Source of the DNA: Intoshia linei
Lineage: Eukaryota; Orthonectida; Rhopaluridae
Direction of reading: 5' to 3'
DNA length: 29,342 nucleotides
NCBI GenBank assembly: GCA_001642005.1
Contig: LWCA01000384.1
Location: 1 to 29,342, forward strand
The notes beneath the pieces were generated by a model. The model was not told the DNA's origin and searched no databases. It saw only the letters and a program-made list of their open reading frames with translations. Below, in pieces: positions 1-10,491 of this stretch; positions within the stretch are counted from its first letter, which is position 1; each line of letters opens with the position of its first letter. The position numbers and the translations under genes are program-made.

Positions 1-841
1 CACTCGTGTTTTTGTATTTTTAACGTTTTTATTAAATTATATTAAAAAACTTTAATTAATTTTGTTTTTTTTCAATTATTTTTTTTATTATGACAACTTT
101 ACATTGTGCATGTCCAACATGCCAATTTTCATCAATTTTGATTTACAAATATAATTGTTATTAACAAAATGATAGTGTTGTTATAATTATTGGACGGAGT
201 GTATATTATGAATTTATATAAATATGTAATTATGCAAGATTTATAAAATTGCATAAACTATTTCATAAAAGATCAAAAATAGTAATTTGTCAAGTTTTAA
301 TAATTATTAATTAATAATACTAATTATAATGAGTATTATTTTTATATATAGGTAAAAGGGGGAATTTCCCTAAATGGTTGGTAAAACTGGATTTTCCCCT
401 TAAGGATTAGTAAATGTTGATTTTAATTAAAAATGGTTGGATTTATGAATATTCTCATTAGAAACTATAATTTCTAAAATTAAAAAAAAAAGGTACATTT
501 AAGTTTATTAACAAAAAGCGTTTATCACAAACTTTTAAAGTTTATGAAATATTTTTCGAATCCCGATGAAAATTAAAAATTTCATTTTTTATGTAAAGAA
601 TGTGAAATGTCAAGAATATTTCATTCTTTTTCAACTCAAATTTAAAAAAAATTGATATCATGAAAAATAAATATAATTTACAATTTAGTCCAAATTTTAA
701 ATCAAAATGAAATCTTACCACCGTCATATGAAAACATAAATGTAGAATGAATGTAATGTAAAATAAAAATTATTTATAAACTTAAATTAACAAAACATGA
801 AAATTTCAAGTTTTAATGAAAAAGACAAAAACCTTGACATG
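1..841. other. AT-rich gene-free stretch
   Basis: I see no coding region, RNA gene or complete mobile element here. It lies downstream of MECR and probably includes its 3' UTR. The stretch at about 375-455 contains the motif AAAATGGTTGGATTTA followed by AATATTCTC, which recurs near 19381-19434, so part of it is a dispersed repeat. Confidence 0.6.
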
Positions 842-1918
842 TTAAAATTTAAAAATTGGATAAATTCTGGGTACGTGATAATTTTGATAAAATGTATTAA
901 CATTGTCAAAATATTCAACATCAATTGATTGGTATTTTGGAGTAGATAAAATATAAGACGATTTCAAATGAAACATCTCTGAAAACAAGCCATCAATCAT
1001 GGATAAATTATCCTTGCGCCATTGAGTCAACCAAAATCCGCATAGTGAAATATTTTTAAAAATAAAAATGGACGGATTAATTGAAAACGTTTGACGACTC
1101 ATTCCTCCGTATGTAATAAATTTAGAATTTTCATCAAGCATTTTAATCAGTGATAAAGTAGACTCATCACTACTTATACAATTAAACGCCAATTTGGGTG
1201 TCCCAACAAGTTTTTTAATATTAGAAACATTTTCAATAATTTCATCGTAATGAAAAACATGGTCGGCTCCATGATTGTATAAATTATGAACCAAAACTTT
1301 ATCAGTTTCAGCATTATGACGACGTATCAGGTTTATAGATTTTAACCCCATATATTTAGCAAGTTCAATTATTGCAATGCCACATTGACTGTTTGCACCA
1401 TTTTGAATAATTAAATCACCACTTTGTAGTTTGATAAAATTGTGAAGCATTAAATAGGCTGTGATTGGGCCACTCAAGCAAAATAATGCATCAATCAAAG
1501 ACACATTTTCAGGAATTTTGATCAAATTAGATTCTGAAACCAGTATTTTGGATTGCCATGCTCCAACGTTGCAATTATGGCATCTAATGTATGCTACACT
1601 GTCGCCTATTTTGAGTCTGCTGTTTGAAATTGGTTTTAAAATTTTTTCAACTATTCCTACACTACCAATTCCTCCTATATCTGGAAAGACTTTGGAGCTC
1701 ATAGGATACGTACCACTAATCAAATTTAAATCTGAAGGGTTAATTGAAGAATATTTTGTTTTTACCACTACCTGAGCCAAGTGATTATATTTTTTATTAA
1801 TATTTTCAATTTCCACGTCATTTTTCGATAATTTCAATCTTTTTAAATTACATTTTTTTTCGTATAAAAGAGCTCGACTTTTTTTTCTAATAATTCTCAA
1901 ACATTGAAAACTGAACAT
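842..1918 (-). CDS. MECR: mitochondrial trans-2-enoyl-CoA/ACP reductase (MECR), single exon
   Basis: The protein has 358 aa and spans the whole medium-chain dehydrogenase/reductase fold. MECR performs the last NADPH-dependent step of mitochondrial fatty-acid synthesis, which feeds lipoate production. Seen in the sequence: the INPSD block at residues 59-63; Tyr71 in SGTYP, at the position of the family's catalytic Tyr; the nucleotide-binding turn QNGANSQCG at 172-180; YGGMSRQ at 270-276; and GFWLTQWRKD at 294-303, matching the family's GFWLSQWKKD. The basic N-terminus (residues 1-30, rich in R and K) suits a mitochondrial targeting peptide. The length is normal for the family (about 370 aa). 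There is no intron, in contrast to its neighbours. The gene lies head-to-head with the mitochondrial carrier SLC25A26, 111 bp away. The identification is secure; the start is the first ATG of the frame. Confidence 0.92.
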   Translation of the reverse strand: MFSFQCLRIIRKKSRALLYEKKCNLKRLKLSKNDVEIENINKKYNHLAQVVVKTKYSSINPSDLNLISGTYPMSSKVFPDIGGIGSVGIVEKILKPISNSRLKIGDSVAYIRCHNCNVGAWQSKILVSESNLIKIPENVSLIDALFCLSGPITAYLMLHNFIKLQSGDLIIQNGANSQCGIAIIELAKYMGLKSINLIRRHNAETDKVLVHNLYNHGADHVFHYDEIIENVSNIKKLVGTPKLAFNCISSDESTLSLIKMLDENSKFITYGGMSRQTFSINPSIFIFKNISLCGFWLTQWRKDNLSMIDGLFSEMFHLKSSYILSTPKYQSIDVEYFDNVNTFYQNYHVPRIYPIFKF

Positions 1919-2029
1919 TATTTTTATTTAGATTGAATTGAATTTTATTACAGAGTTAAAAAATTTTGAGGGTTAGAAAATTTAATATTGAAAGTATTAT
2001 CAACATTTATGAGTATATCGAGTGTTACG
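1919..2029. promoter_or_regulatory. shared divergent promoter region, MECR / SLC25A26
   Basis: Only 111 bp separate the two start codons, which point away from each other. Any core promoter for both genes must lie here or inside the 5' transcribed ends. It is AT-rich and I see no convincing TATA or initiator pair. The inference of a bidirectional promoter rests on the spacing alone. Confidence 0.45.
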
Positions 2030-5000
2030 ATGAATGCATTTATGGTATGTACGGGTGTAGATTCCATACTGTATATGCAGTTTTACATGTGATTGCATTT
2101 TAGGCTGGAAGTATTGCCGGATTTTCAGTAGACGTTACTTTATATCCTATTGATACACTTAAAACCAGATTGCAAAGTTCGAATGGATTTCTTGTGAGTG
2201 GTGGATTCAAAAATTTATACTCTGGTATTTTTTTAGTCTTTTTATTTTTAATTCGCATATTACACTAACGTACAGACCCCTGTAGGGTACACTTATCGTG
2301 TTTGTATCCAGTGCCGAACCTATCGTACCCGAGACTCTCTTCGGTGTCTCGACGAACTTTTTGTAGAAAAAGCAACTAGTTGTACTGAGGGTGGACTTTT
2401 TGATTTTAGAATGTATTTTTTAATTGACTATAGACAATGAGCGTAACTGGAAAAAGATGCATTATCTGATTTTTTAAAATTTTCATAATAATGGGTAATT
2501 TGTGGTTTTGATTATAAAGATTCAAGTTTTTCATTTTTTCGTGGGTCGCTCAACCAATTTGTTTAATTTTATTTTTAGGTATTTTTATATCATTAAAATC
2601 CAGACGTTTGATTGTGATATTGATATTTTTATATTTATAATATATTAAGGTATCCTTCCTGTTGTTTTGCAATCGGTGCCGGGAGGTAATGTTATATTTG
2701 TATATGTTACCGTCCGTTTCGAGACTCAAAGCAATCGAAGCGTTTTCTCGAATTTCAAATTTTAAAAAATTTTAAGAATCCCAAATTTCAAAATCAGCTT
2801 TTACCAATACTAAGTAATAATCCTTATACTTGTATATAGAATACTAGGTTATTTATAATTTTGAATATTTTTTACTTATCACAGTTCATTATTACAAGTG
2901 TTTTAAATATAATGATTGCAATTGTAAACAGACGGTAACATTGTATAAAAACTATATAAGGCATTGTAGTTTATGTAAGGGTGGTCCAAACACATAGCGA
3001 GTGAGGGTCAAAAAATAAATTTTACATTTCGCGGACCGCAACATTAAAAAGTATAATCCAAAGGATACGTAAAAAAGTCAAAATTTCACAGATTTATCAG
3101 AAAATTACTACAACTATTATAATATGAATATTACGTAAATTAAAAATATAATTAGTATTTTATAAAGTTACTAGCTTGGCTGTTTTGTACTTCGTACAAA
3201 CAGCACCTAGCTCTGCCGAGGGCGGACTTTTCTAATTCTTCCAAAAAAATATAATCTTAAATAAAAATTAATAAACAATACTTTTAAAATATGAAAAAAA
3301 AAAAAGTTCACTAAAAAACCCCTTGAAAATATAGTAAAAAAATTTTCTCTAAAAACCCATTGAAAAAGGTTACCAAAAAATTTATTTGTTAATTTTTGTA
3401 AGATTATTTGAAAATTAGGATTAAGAGTATAGCCAGTTATGAATCACAACAGAGTAGTTGATAAATGTAGGCCGTTTCTCTTACTTTTTAGTTATAACTA
3501 AATAAGTAGGATAGTTGTACTGAATTGGTTGGTGGTTGTTAGTAAAATATTAATTGGTTATCTAAAATGTATTCATATCTAAGACATATTTTGATTATAA
3601 AAGTGCTTTTTTGACCGTGAAGACGTCACTTAGTGAGATCAAAATTTTTTGTTGGTAATATGTGGAGAATAAACTGTATTAACTGTAATTTTTTTAAAAT
3701 TCTGGGATAATTTTCATTTTTTAAAAAAAGGTATTTTGTGGTTTTGACCCTAAAGATATATTTTTTCAAATTTAAATTTATGATTTTAAAATCTGTATCA
3801 GAATGTACTATTTTTTTTTAAATTCTAAAAGTCGTTTGATTTACAAAAAAAGATAATTGGGGTTTTTGACTGTTAATATGTGAGTTTCTGAGATTGAAAT
3901 TTATCCTTCTTTCACCCCGGAAAAAAATATAATAGAAATATGGAATTGTTAAAATTCTAAGACTTTTAGTTATTAAAATTAACGATAACACTGACAGACA
4001 GACAAATAAAGAGTTATATATAAGTAAGGATAATAGTAGTGATTGTGACGGGAAAAAAACCGGGACAAAATTCCCGGATATTGTTTTCTTTCTAATGTAT
4101 TAATTTCAGTTGCCATTCGAGATAAATCACTTAACTTATTCATTATTATAAAACTTTTATAAACGAATAAATAAAGGAATGTAAATAAAATTGTTACGCT
4201 AGTTACCGTTGAAATATTTAAAAATAAACCTCACATTTTATATATACTTTTGAAGATAAAAATTGACCATTTTTAATAGGCACATACTTTATTACACACT
4301 TTGAAGTATATGGTGTGATCATGGATTTTTTTTGAACAGCCCTAAAGCACATACTACTTTTATTAAAATTTACAAAAACATTATTATTATCAACATATAT
4401 ATTTGTTATTCATTTAATATTAAATGTTTAGCTGGTGCATTTTTTCTGTCGTATGAAGTAATGAAAAGTTTTCTTGGACGTGATACATATAGTATACGAA
4501 ATATTATTGCATCCTCATTAGTGGCTGAATGTGTATATTTTAAACATATATATTTATGATCAACCCAGATCATATGTTACGTAGAACATGAACCGTATTT
4601 CAGTTAAGTTTATGGCTTATGAGTTCGTATCAGTTTCAAGGTTAGATGAATATAATAAGACCTATTTAACATTTATCCCGCCAATGTTCTCAAAATGGAA
4701 CATTTTTTCTGGTATTGTGTACAGTAGATTGTTAATTGTTGAGTATATAATCCTATGAGATCTATATACATGGTGCACTAGGGTTCTGAAACACGGTTCG
4801 TGCTGAATCCCGAACACGGAGTTTCAATATCTATCTATCTGAATAACCACTTTATACAATGACGAATTATACTCCACACCGTGTTCCAGAACTCTATATT
4901 GCAGACGATTAATGTTTTTATAGATATCTTCAACAATTCGATTGCCATTTGATTTAATTAAACAGAATATGCAAATTAACAAAAATTTGAAATTTAGAAC

Positions 5001-6757
5001 ATGCCTCTTTAATATTTATAAAAATTATGTAATTTTATTTGAATTACTGGCAATACCCGTCGGGTATTAAATTTAATAATACGATACATTTATCTTATGA
5101 CTAGTTAATTTTTATTAATATGTATGAAATTTCAAGTATTATAATAATTATTATCATTATTTGAATGTAATAATAATATTTGTTAATCAATATCCATGTA
5201 AGATAGTTTTTATCTGAGTGCTTTCCAACAGGTGCCTCGCAGCTAAATTCTTTATGTCGCCAACTTTGAAAATTTATTATTTTATTTATAATAAATTTTT
5301 ATTATACATGTAACATTATATGTAATTGTATAATTATAATTATACCATTAATTATTACAATTATAATTATTCTTCATAACACATTAAATGTATATTATTA
5401 TTCAGAAAATAATTTTTTTTATTATATCATAGTGATATATCGCCCAGTGAAACTGCATAGAAAGCACTGCTGTATCAGTTTTTTAATAATTATTTAGGGA
5501 TTTAAAGGATATTATCGAGGATATTTCATTACAGTATGCCGCGAAATACCTTTTGTGCTGATTGAAATGACATTATGGGAATCTCTAAAAGTAACAATTT
5601 AACATGTCATTATAAGAAATATATTTTAACACTCTGAAAATGATGTATAAATTAATCCTTTATTAGTAACAATTTGTGTTGTATCTACTCTACGACATAC
5701 TAGTTGCGCAGGGTTTTTTCATTATGTCAAAATACTATTAGTCTAGTGACCCATTTTTATTTCAATATATGCCTACAATTATCATCTAATCGATATCTGT
5801 CGAACCTACACAAAGGGCCACATTGCCCGGTCTACAATCATGAGATGTCTAATATTTTAATTTATTAATAGGTTATGTTGGAAAGTTTATTAAGTGTGTC
5901 AAAATTATAATGACCAATGCGATTTACAACTGTTATTTTCAATTTTTAGGAAATAAACGATGAATTAAACAATGTATAGACGTCCCAATTTTAAAAAAAT
6001 TGTAGGGCCTTACAAATTCCATCTCTCCTTGACCAATTGCTGGCTCTCCACGGTTCTGCCTACACGGCTCTACTATAATTATCCTCAGGTATTTTTCATA
6101 CACTAGGGGTTAATATGGGACCCCTGATCACTGAGATGACTTAGTTGGTTAATTTAAAATGTCTTTATATTGATGAGAACTTTAAATTATTTATTCTAAA
6201 ATAACTCCACTCTAATTTGTACTTTAGAATTGTATAAAAAAATTTAAAAATGACAAATCATGTAGTTGCACTGAATCAGCTATTTGTGGTGCATTTGCTG
6301 GATGCGTGTCTGGTTTTTTAACCACTCCGATTGACGTATCTAGAACGCGAATAATGCTAAACGAGGTTTTTATAATTTTTATTTTTATTATTTTAATTTT
6401 ATATTTTATCTATAAAGCATCAATAATTTATTTAAACTAAAATGATATGCATTCCTTTTTGATATTTTGTATTTAGTCTAAAAATACAACAAATATTATT
6501 CAAGTGTACCGAGGAATTTATGAAATTTACAAGAATAATGGATTAAAAAAGTAATAAATGGATACTTGTTTACCAAGTTTAATTTTGTTATTACATACGA
6601 TTATAATTACACTACAGTATACATTACTGTATAACTGCATACTTGATGCTAATTTTATTCTAGATTATTTTCTGGAGCCACTACACGAACTGCATACATT
6701 ACGTTGGGTGGTTTTGTGTTTTTTGGAATCTATGATTTTACTCTGTCTGCCATATAA
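2030..6757 (+). CDS. SLC25A26: mitochondrial S-adenosylmethionine carrier (SLC25A26), partly resolved exon set
   Basis: This is an inner-membrane carrier that exchanges SAM for S-adenosylhomocysteine. Supported exons are 2030-2044, 2104-2224, 4432-4530 (or 4532), 5498-5590, 6228-6365, 6477-6550 and 6664-6757 (stop TAA). They encode family blocks in order: YPIDTLKTR (first carrier signature), [21 protein letters not shown] then CREIPF and [22 protein letters not shown] (third signature) and [11 protein letters not shown]. Reading phases agree across 2044/2104, 2224/4432, 5590/6228, 6365/6477 and 6550/6664. Two conserved blocks are missing: about 14 aa before GAFF, and the second signature region of about 33 aa (human RVPSEVVKQRAQ) expected between 4532 and 5498. 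Either small divergent exons were overlooked or the 5' half is damaged. The family call is firm; the completeness of the model is not. Confidence 0.72.
3175..3232 (+). repeat. dispersed repeat R2, copy 1
   Basis: The stretch contains GTACTTCGTACAAACAGCAC followed by CTAGCTCTGCCGAGGGC. The same sequence appears in reverse complement at about 16642-16703, inside the ARID2 intron, with only a few differences. A weaker relative lies near 2365-2400 (GAGGGTGGACTTTTT). It is probably part of a transposon-derived repeat whose ends I cannot define. Confidence 0.6.
3601..4030 (+). repeat. dispersed repeat R1, copy A
   Basis: This is a repeat of about 400 bp with ordered landmarks: TTTTTTGACCGTGAAG near 3610, GATTTTAAAATCTGTATCAG near 3783, AAAGATAATTGGGGTTTTTG near 3850 and AACGATAACACTGACAGACA at 3981-4000. 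It ends near TATATATAAGTAAGG. Related copies occur near 9240-9506 (+), 15201-15480 (-), 19540-19745 (+, partial), 28945-29075 (+) and 29081-29342 (-). It has no open reading frame. It lies in an SLC25A26 intron. Confidence 0.65.
4781..4894. mobile_element. small TA-flanked inverted-repeat element (mariner-type MITE candidate)
   Basis: The left end GGGTTCTGAAACACGG (4781-4796) and the reverse complement of the right end, GAGTTCTGGAACACGG (4879-4894), match at 14 of 16 positions. Both sides are bordered by TA (4779-4780 and 4895-4896), as expected for a Tc1/mariner-type target duplication. At 114 bp it cannot code for a transposase, so it would be non-autonomous. The TA duplication is weak evidence in such AT-rich DNA. 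Confidence 0.45.
5052..5068. repeat. perfect short palindrome
   Basis: AATACCCG-T-CGGGTATT is an 8-bp perfect stem around one base, in an SLC25A26 intron. It stands out because it holds CG-rich bases in AT-rich surroundings. No function can be assigned. Confidence 0.4.
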
Positions 6758-7170
6758 AATTTTATCATGAAAAATTGTTATTTACCCAAATTTTGTAAAT
6801 AAAAATTTTTAAAAATTATTTTTAATGTTATACATGCGTCATCCAAATATATACATAACCATTGAAGGTGAAATAACGCGAGTATAGCATTAGTTGTCAC
6901 AAAGAAATCATTAAAATAATGTAGTGTAAAGTATATTTTTATATATTGTTTATAATTTGCCAAGAGACTTTTAATATTTAGGCTACAAACTGGAAATCAT
7001 TTTTAAAAAATTTCCTATTTGGAATCGTTACATTTTGAAAGGTAAATTAAAAGGTTCTTCAAAAATTATGACTCTAAACTGGTTTTATTGGTTCAAAACA
7101 ATCAATGTTTAGCACCACATTAAACCAGCTTTGAAGTATGATGATTCAATCATTAAGCTATTCTTAATAG
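6758..7170. other. intergenic region between SLC25A26 and the unknown 238-aa gene
   Basis: The genes run in the same direction. A short open stretch at about 6983-7040, bounded by AG and GT, reads GYKLEIIFKKFPIWNRYILK, but I could not connect it in frame to either gene. The acceptor-like TTCTTAATAG directly before the ATG at 7171 suggests that a 5' UTR intron may end there. I support nothing else. Confidence 0.4.
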
Positions 7171-8192
7171 ATGGATTTGAATCTACTTGAAAAAAATGAT
7201 GTCGATAGCGCCATGAGTGAGGACGCACAAAAATACAAATCATGTAAAATAAATTATCCAAATTTTAAATTATTTAGACGACAATATGTCATCTAGCGAA
7301 ATTTGGCACATGCTTAGAATGCACTCCAAGAGGAAGTCTAAATTTAAGGTTTATAAAAATTTTGAAAAGTGTAGAAACATATTTAGTCTTTAACATTGGA
7401 TAACTTGGGATTATCTGAAAAGGAGGTTGGGTTTTTGATTATATTTTTAATATTCATTTGTAGAAGAAGAGAGCTGGCTTAGATACAGGGTGCTTTGAAA
7501 AAATTTTGCAAAAACAAAGATTGTTGAGGATCATGTACAAATCCCTTGATCTCAATGAAACAAAAACTAAAAAAATTGCTAATAGTATTAGCATTTCTTT
7601 TCCTCCACCAAAATTATTTCAAAATGAACTCTTGGACAATATTAAATCCAATGTAAGTGTTAAAATACATAATGTTGAATCTACATTGTAGATGAACTTT
7701 TAACTAATAAAATGAAATTGTTATTTATTTTTGTTCTCAGTTGAAATTTTAATTGACTAAATTATTGATCATTCAAAATTTAAATGCAATTGTTATATTT
7801 AGGCTAGTGTTAAAATTGTGACACGATATCCAGCAAGTTTAGTTCATAATTTGGAAACTACACATTTGATATCAACAGATTTAAATGATGCTTTCAAAAA
7901 AAATGATTCAAAAATAAAATTAATTTTTCTGCCTAACGATGAATCTATTTGGAAAAAAAAGAAATTACCAATTATAGATATTAGTATGTGCGTATTATTT
8001 TTTTTTTCAAATTTTTTTTATTTTATAGAAAATACCAATAAAATATACTATCCAAATAATAAACCTGAACCTCATTGGAAACCCTTGGATGAAAGTTCTT
8101 TAGAGGATTACAAAAAATTTTTAATTCAAACTAACGAATATTTAAAGGACAAAAAGAAGAAAGCTACTTGGTTTATTGAAAATACACATTAA
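7171..8192 (+). CDS. unrecognised protein, 238 aa, six exons
   Basis: Exons are 7171-7243, 7278-7348, 7387-7425, 7464-7652, 7803-7983 and 8029-8192. All introns are GT...AG (34, 38, 38, 150 and 45 nt), and the total of 717 nt is in frame to a TAA. The protein is hydrophilic and lysine-rich, with no signal peptide or membrane segment. It starts with an acidic stretch (MDLNLLEKNDVDSAMSED), then a basic patch (MHSKRKSKFK), a central KIANSISISFPPPKLF segment and a C-terminus rich in K and D ending KKKKATWFIENTH. I do not recognise the family. The composition suggests a nuclear or RNA-linked protein, which is inference. The last intron (45 nt) is a multiple of three without a stop, so its retention would add a Phe-rich insert. 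Confidence 0.72.
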
Positions 8193-9239
8193 TATCTGTT
8201 GTATTTATGTTTGGGTTCATCGTGCGTGTTTTTTTTGTTCATTTTTGTATTGGATAGTAAAGCTAAAATACATTTAATTTATATATCTGCCAAATGAAAA
8301 GATTTTGGTTTGTACGATCAAGCGCACTGTGGGTTAGGCTGAACCGTTTAGTCAACTTGAAAAGTTGTGCTTTATAATTTGAATTTATGGATAATTATTT
8401 TCATTTTCTAAACATAATCTAGTGCAATGATTCTCAATCACAACGGAATTCCTTCGAGGGATGTATTTTACGATGATGTTGAAGGATTTAAACTTTTATT
8501 TATAAAATGTCGTTTCCAAACCTTTCCCATCAATGGCTCCAAGTTTAATAATGTAATTTTTTACAAAATTAATAATTAATTGATAAAATTTAGCGTGTAT
8601 TATCATGGTGATAAAACTTACGAATTGGCTCAACTAATATTCTCAAATTTTTACTTGTATAAAGTATATATCTAAATTGTTAAAAATATGGCTAACCATT
8701 TATTTTAAAAACCACAATTTCAAACAAGTTTTTTTCGACGCTACAAGTAAGAAAAATTTACTTCTTTAAAGTTTAATTTAAAATTTAATAATTCAAATTA
8801 CCTTTTTTTATTAGAAATATAAAACTAAGTTTTCTAGAATGTAAATAAAAAACACTTCTAATAAAGTTTTACAGGTTGATGCAGTCTCATGAATTTTATT
8901 TTCTAAAATTTGCACCTTCACGGCCAAATCTACAAATTACTAATTATTTTGAAAAATGAGAAAAAGTTAGTTTTAGAATTTTTAAAAAAACAAAAATTTG
9001 AATTCAGCTGTATGAGTAATACTCATTGAGTATATTCTGATTATATTGTAGTACTTAGTCAGTTACTTAAAAATGTAAACCATGTGTCTTGAATGAAATT
9101 TGTAAAATCTAATATAAGACAGATAATGATAACCCGTCATGACAGATGACCATTTGGAAAGTAAACTTCTATTTTCGTAGAAATTGAAATTTTTCAGTTG
9201 TGAAAAGTGATGAATTCAATTTTAATCATATATTAACAT

Positions 9240-9506
9240 TGTTTACTTCACTTTTATAACAGAATACAACTTTAAGATTTTAAAAAGCGTCCCAGAATTT
9301 ATATTTTATTAAAATTATACTGATTTTATTTCTAAACAAAAGGGAAATTGGGTTTTTGCCCTGAAGGACTCAAATTCTGAAACTGAAAAATAGATGCCCT
9401 GGAAAAACTGTATTAGACGTTGGGTTTTTTTAAATTCTACGACAGTCAATTTTTTAAATAAACGGTAACACACATACACAGATATTCAATTTTATATAAG
9501 TAAAAG
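9240..9506 (+). repeat. dispersed repeat R1, copy B
   Basis: It matches the 3' part of the copy at 3601-4030: a GGGTTTTTGCCCTGAAGG segment, then an AATTCTACGACAG segment, then AACGGTAACACACATACACA at 9461-9480 and TATATAAGTAAAAG at the end. The left boundary is uncertain. Confidence 0.55.
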
Positions 9507-10022
9507 ATTTCAACGTTTTTATCATATCTAGAATTTGAAATGAAAAAATAAAATTGGTTCAGTTATTAATAAATTAAAATCTGGCCGGTAATTTATTAAA
9601 ATATCCGACATGGGATCAGGGCTCCTATCACATGCCGATTATCAAGTGACTTACTATTGTAGATATATACATATGTAGATATTATTAGAAAAAATTTTCT
9701 AATAAATAAAATAATGTCAGACACGTAACAAAAGTTTCACAAACATTAGTAATCATTAAAAATTTCAATCACAAAAGCATTAATGCAGTGAAGGAATGCA
9801 TTTTACTTTTTATACTATTTAATGTAGTACATTTGAAAAATTTTAACTCATAAATTATAACAGGAAAGGTGTTACAAAAAATTTATAGGTCTGTAAAAAA
9901 GCAGAAATTTAAAAGGCCACTACTTGTAGCAGTTATTGGACTTTCTGAGACATATATCAAAATTTGTACATCATTCACATTTAAAAAATAATAATAGGTA
10001 TAGACTACAGTAGTCTTGATTC

Positions 10023-10491
10023 CTCTAGTCCAGGGTGCACAACCTGCGGCCGTACAGTCGCGGCAATTAATGTGATCATAATACAATATATCATTTTATT
10101 TCAAATTGAAAAGTTTACAGTGTATTTTATTCAAGGGCAATTTAAAATATTTTAATCAAAAAGTTGCATTTTATAAACCTATGCACATTGAGCAATGCAC
10201 AATCTTTCTAAAACAACTTAATTTAAATTTTGCGGTTGCTTTATTGTGCAATGAAATATACCATTTTACGTCAAATTGAACAAATTTAAAGTTTAAAAAG
10301 TGTAAATCACATTTTATTAAAGGGCAATTTAAAATATTTTTATCAAAAATTTACATTTTTGACTTTACCCACTTTCTCAAAATGGATTTAAACTTTCACA
10401 AGTCATAGTAAATTTTGTGTGACTGTAGTATCAAAAAGTAAAGTACCCTTGCGGCTGAATTGATGGAAAGGTTGTGCACCCTGCTCTAGTC
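10023..10491. mobile_element. hAT-type MITE with exact 8-bp target-site duplication
   Basis: The element proper is 10031-10483 (453 bp). It begins CAGGGTGCACAACC and ends GGTTGTGCACCCTG, a perfect 14-bp terminal inverted repeat. CTCTAGTC occurs at both 10023-10030 and 10484-10491, giving an exact 8-bp duplication, the usual size for hAT elements. The interior has two related segments (about 10080-10170 and 10250-10360), each with AGGGCAATTTAAAATATTTT, so an internal duplication has occurred. There is no transposase frame, so it is non-autonomous. A second copy lies at 15659-16532. Confidence 0.85.

Noticed and set aside
1461-1775. 104-aa plus-strand frame
   Set aside because: It is antisense to the conserved MECR frame and has no independent support.
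4335-4431. NSPKA as the missing SLC25A26 exon end before GAFFLSYE
   Set aside because: The join would need an intron starting with CA or GC in a non-matching phase, with no upstream acceptor in phase 1. It is mentioned as an anomaly but not included in the model.
5429-5480. Candidate exon for the second carrier signature (Pro-Ser-Glu, or in another frame RPVKLHRK)
   Set aside because: The PSE frame hits TAG two codons later, and the other frame cannot be spliced in phase to the exon at 5498 without a 20-nt intron that breaks frame.
6983-7041. Possible exon reading FKKFPIWNRYIL, resembling a segment of TFIIIC subunit GTF3C5
   Set aside because: The next conserved TFIIIC block (GPWRSLW-like) is absent, and the piece cannot be joined in frame to the downstream 238-aa gene. 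The resemblance is too short.
7984-8028. Phe-rich hydrophobic segment as a membrane helix in the unknown protein
   Set aside because: It is bounded by GTATGT and a poly-T/AG acceptor, and removal keeps frame. It is an intron.
9883-10086. 67-aa reading frame on the minus strand
   Set aside because: It overlaps the hAT element end and its target duplication, has no conserved content and no splice support.
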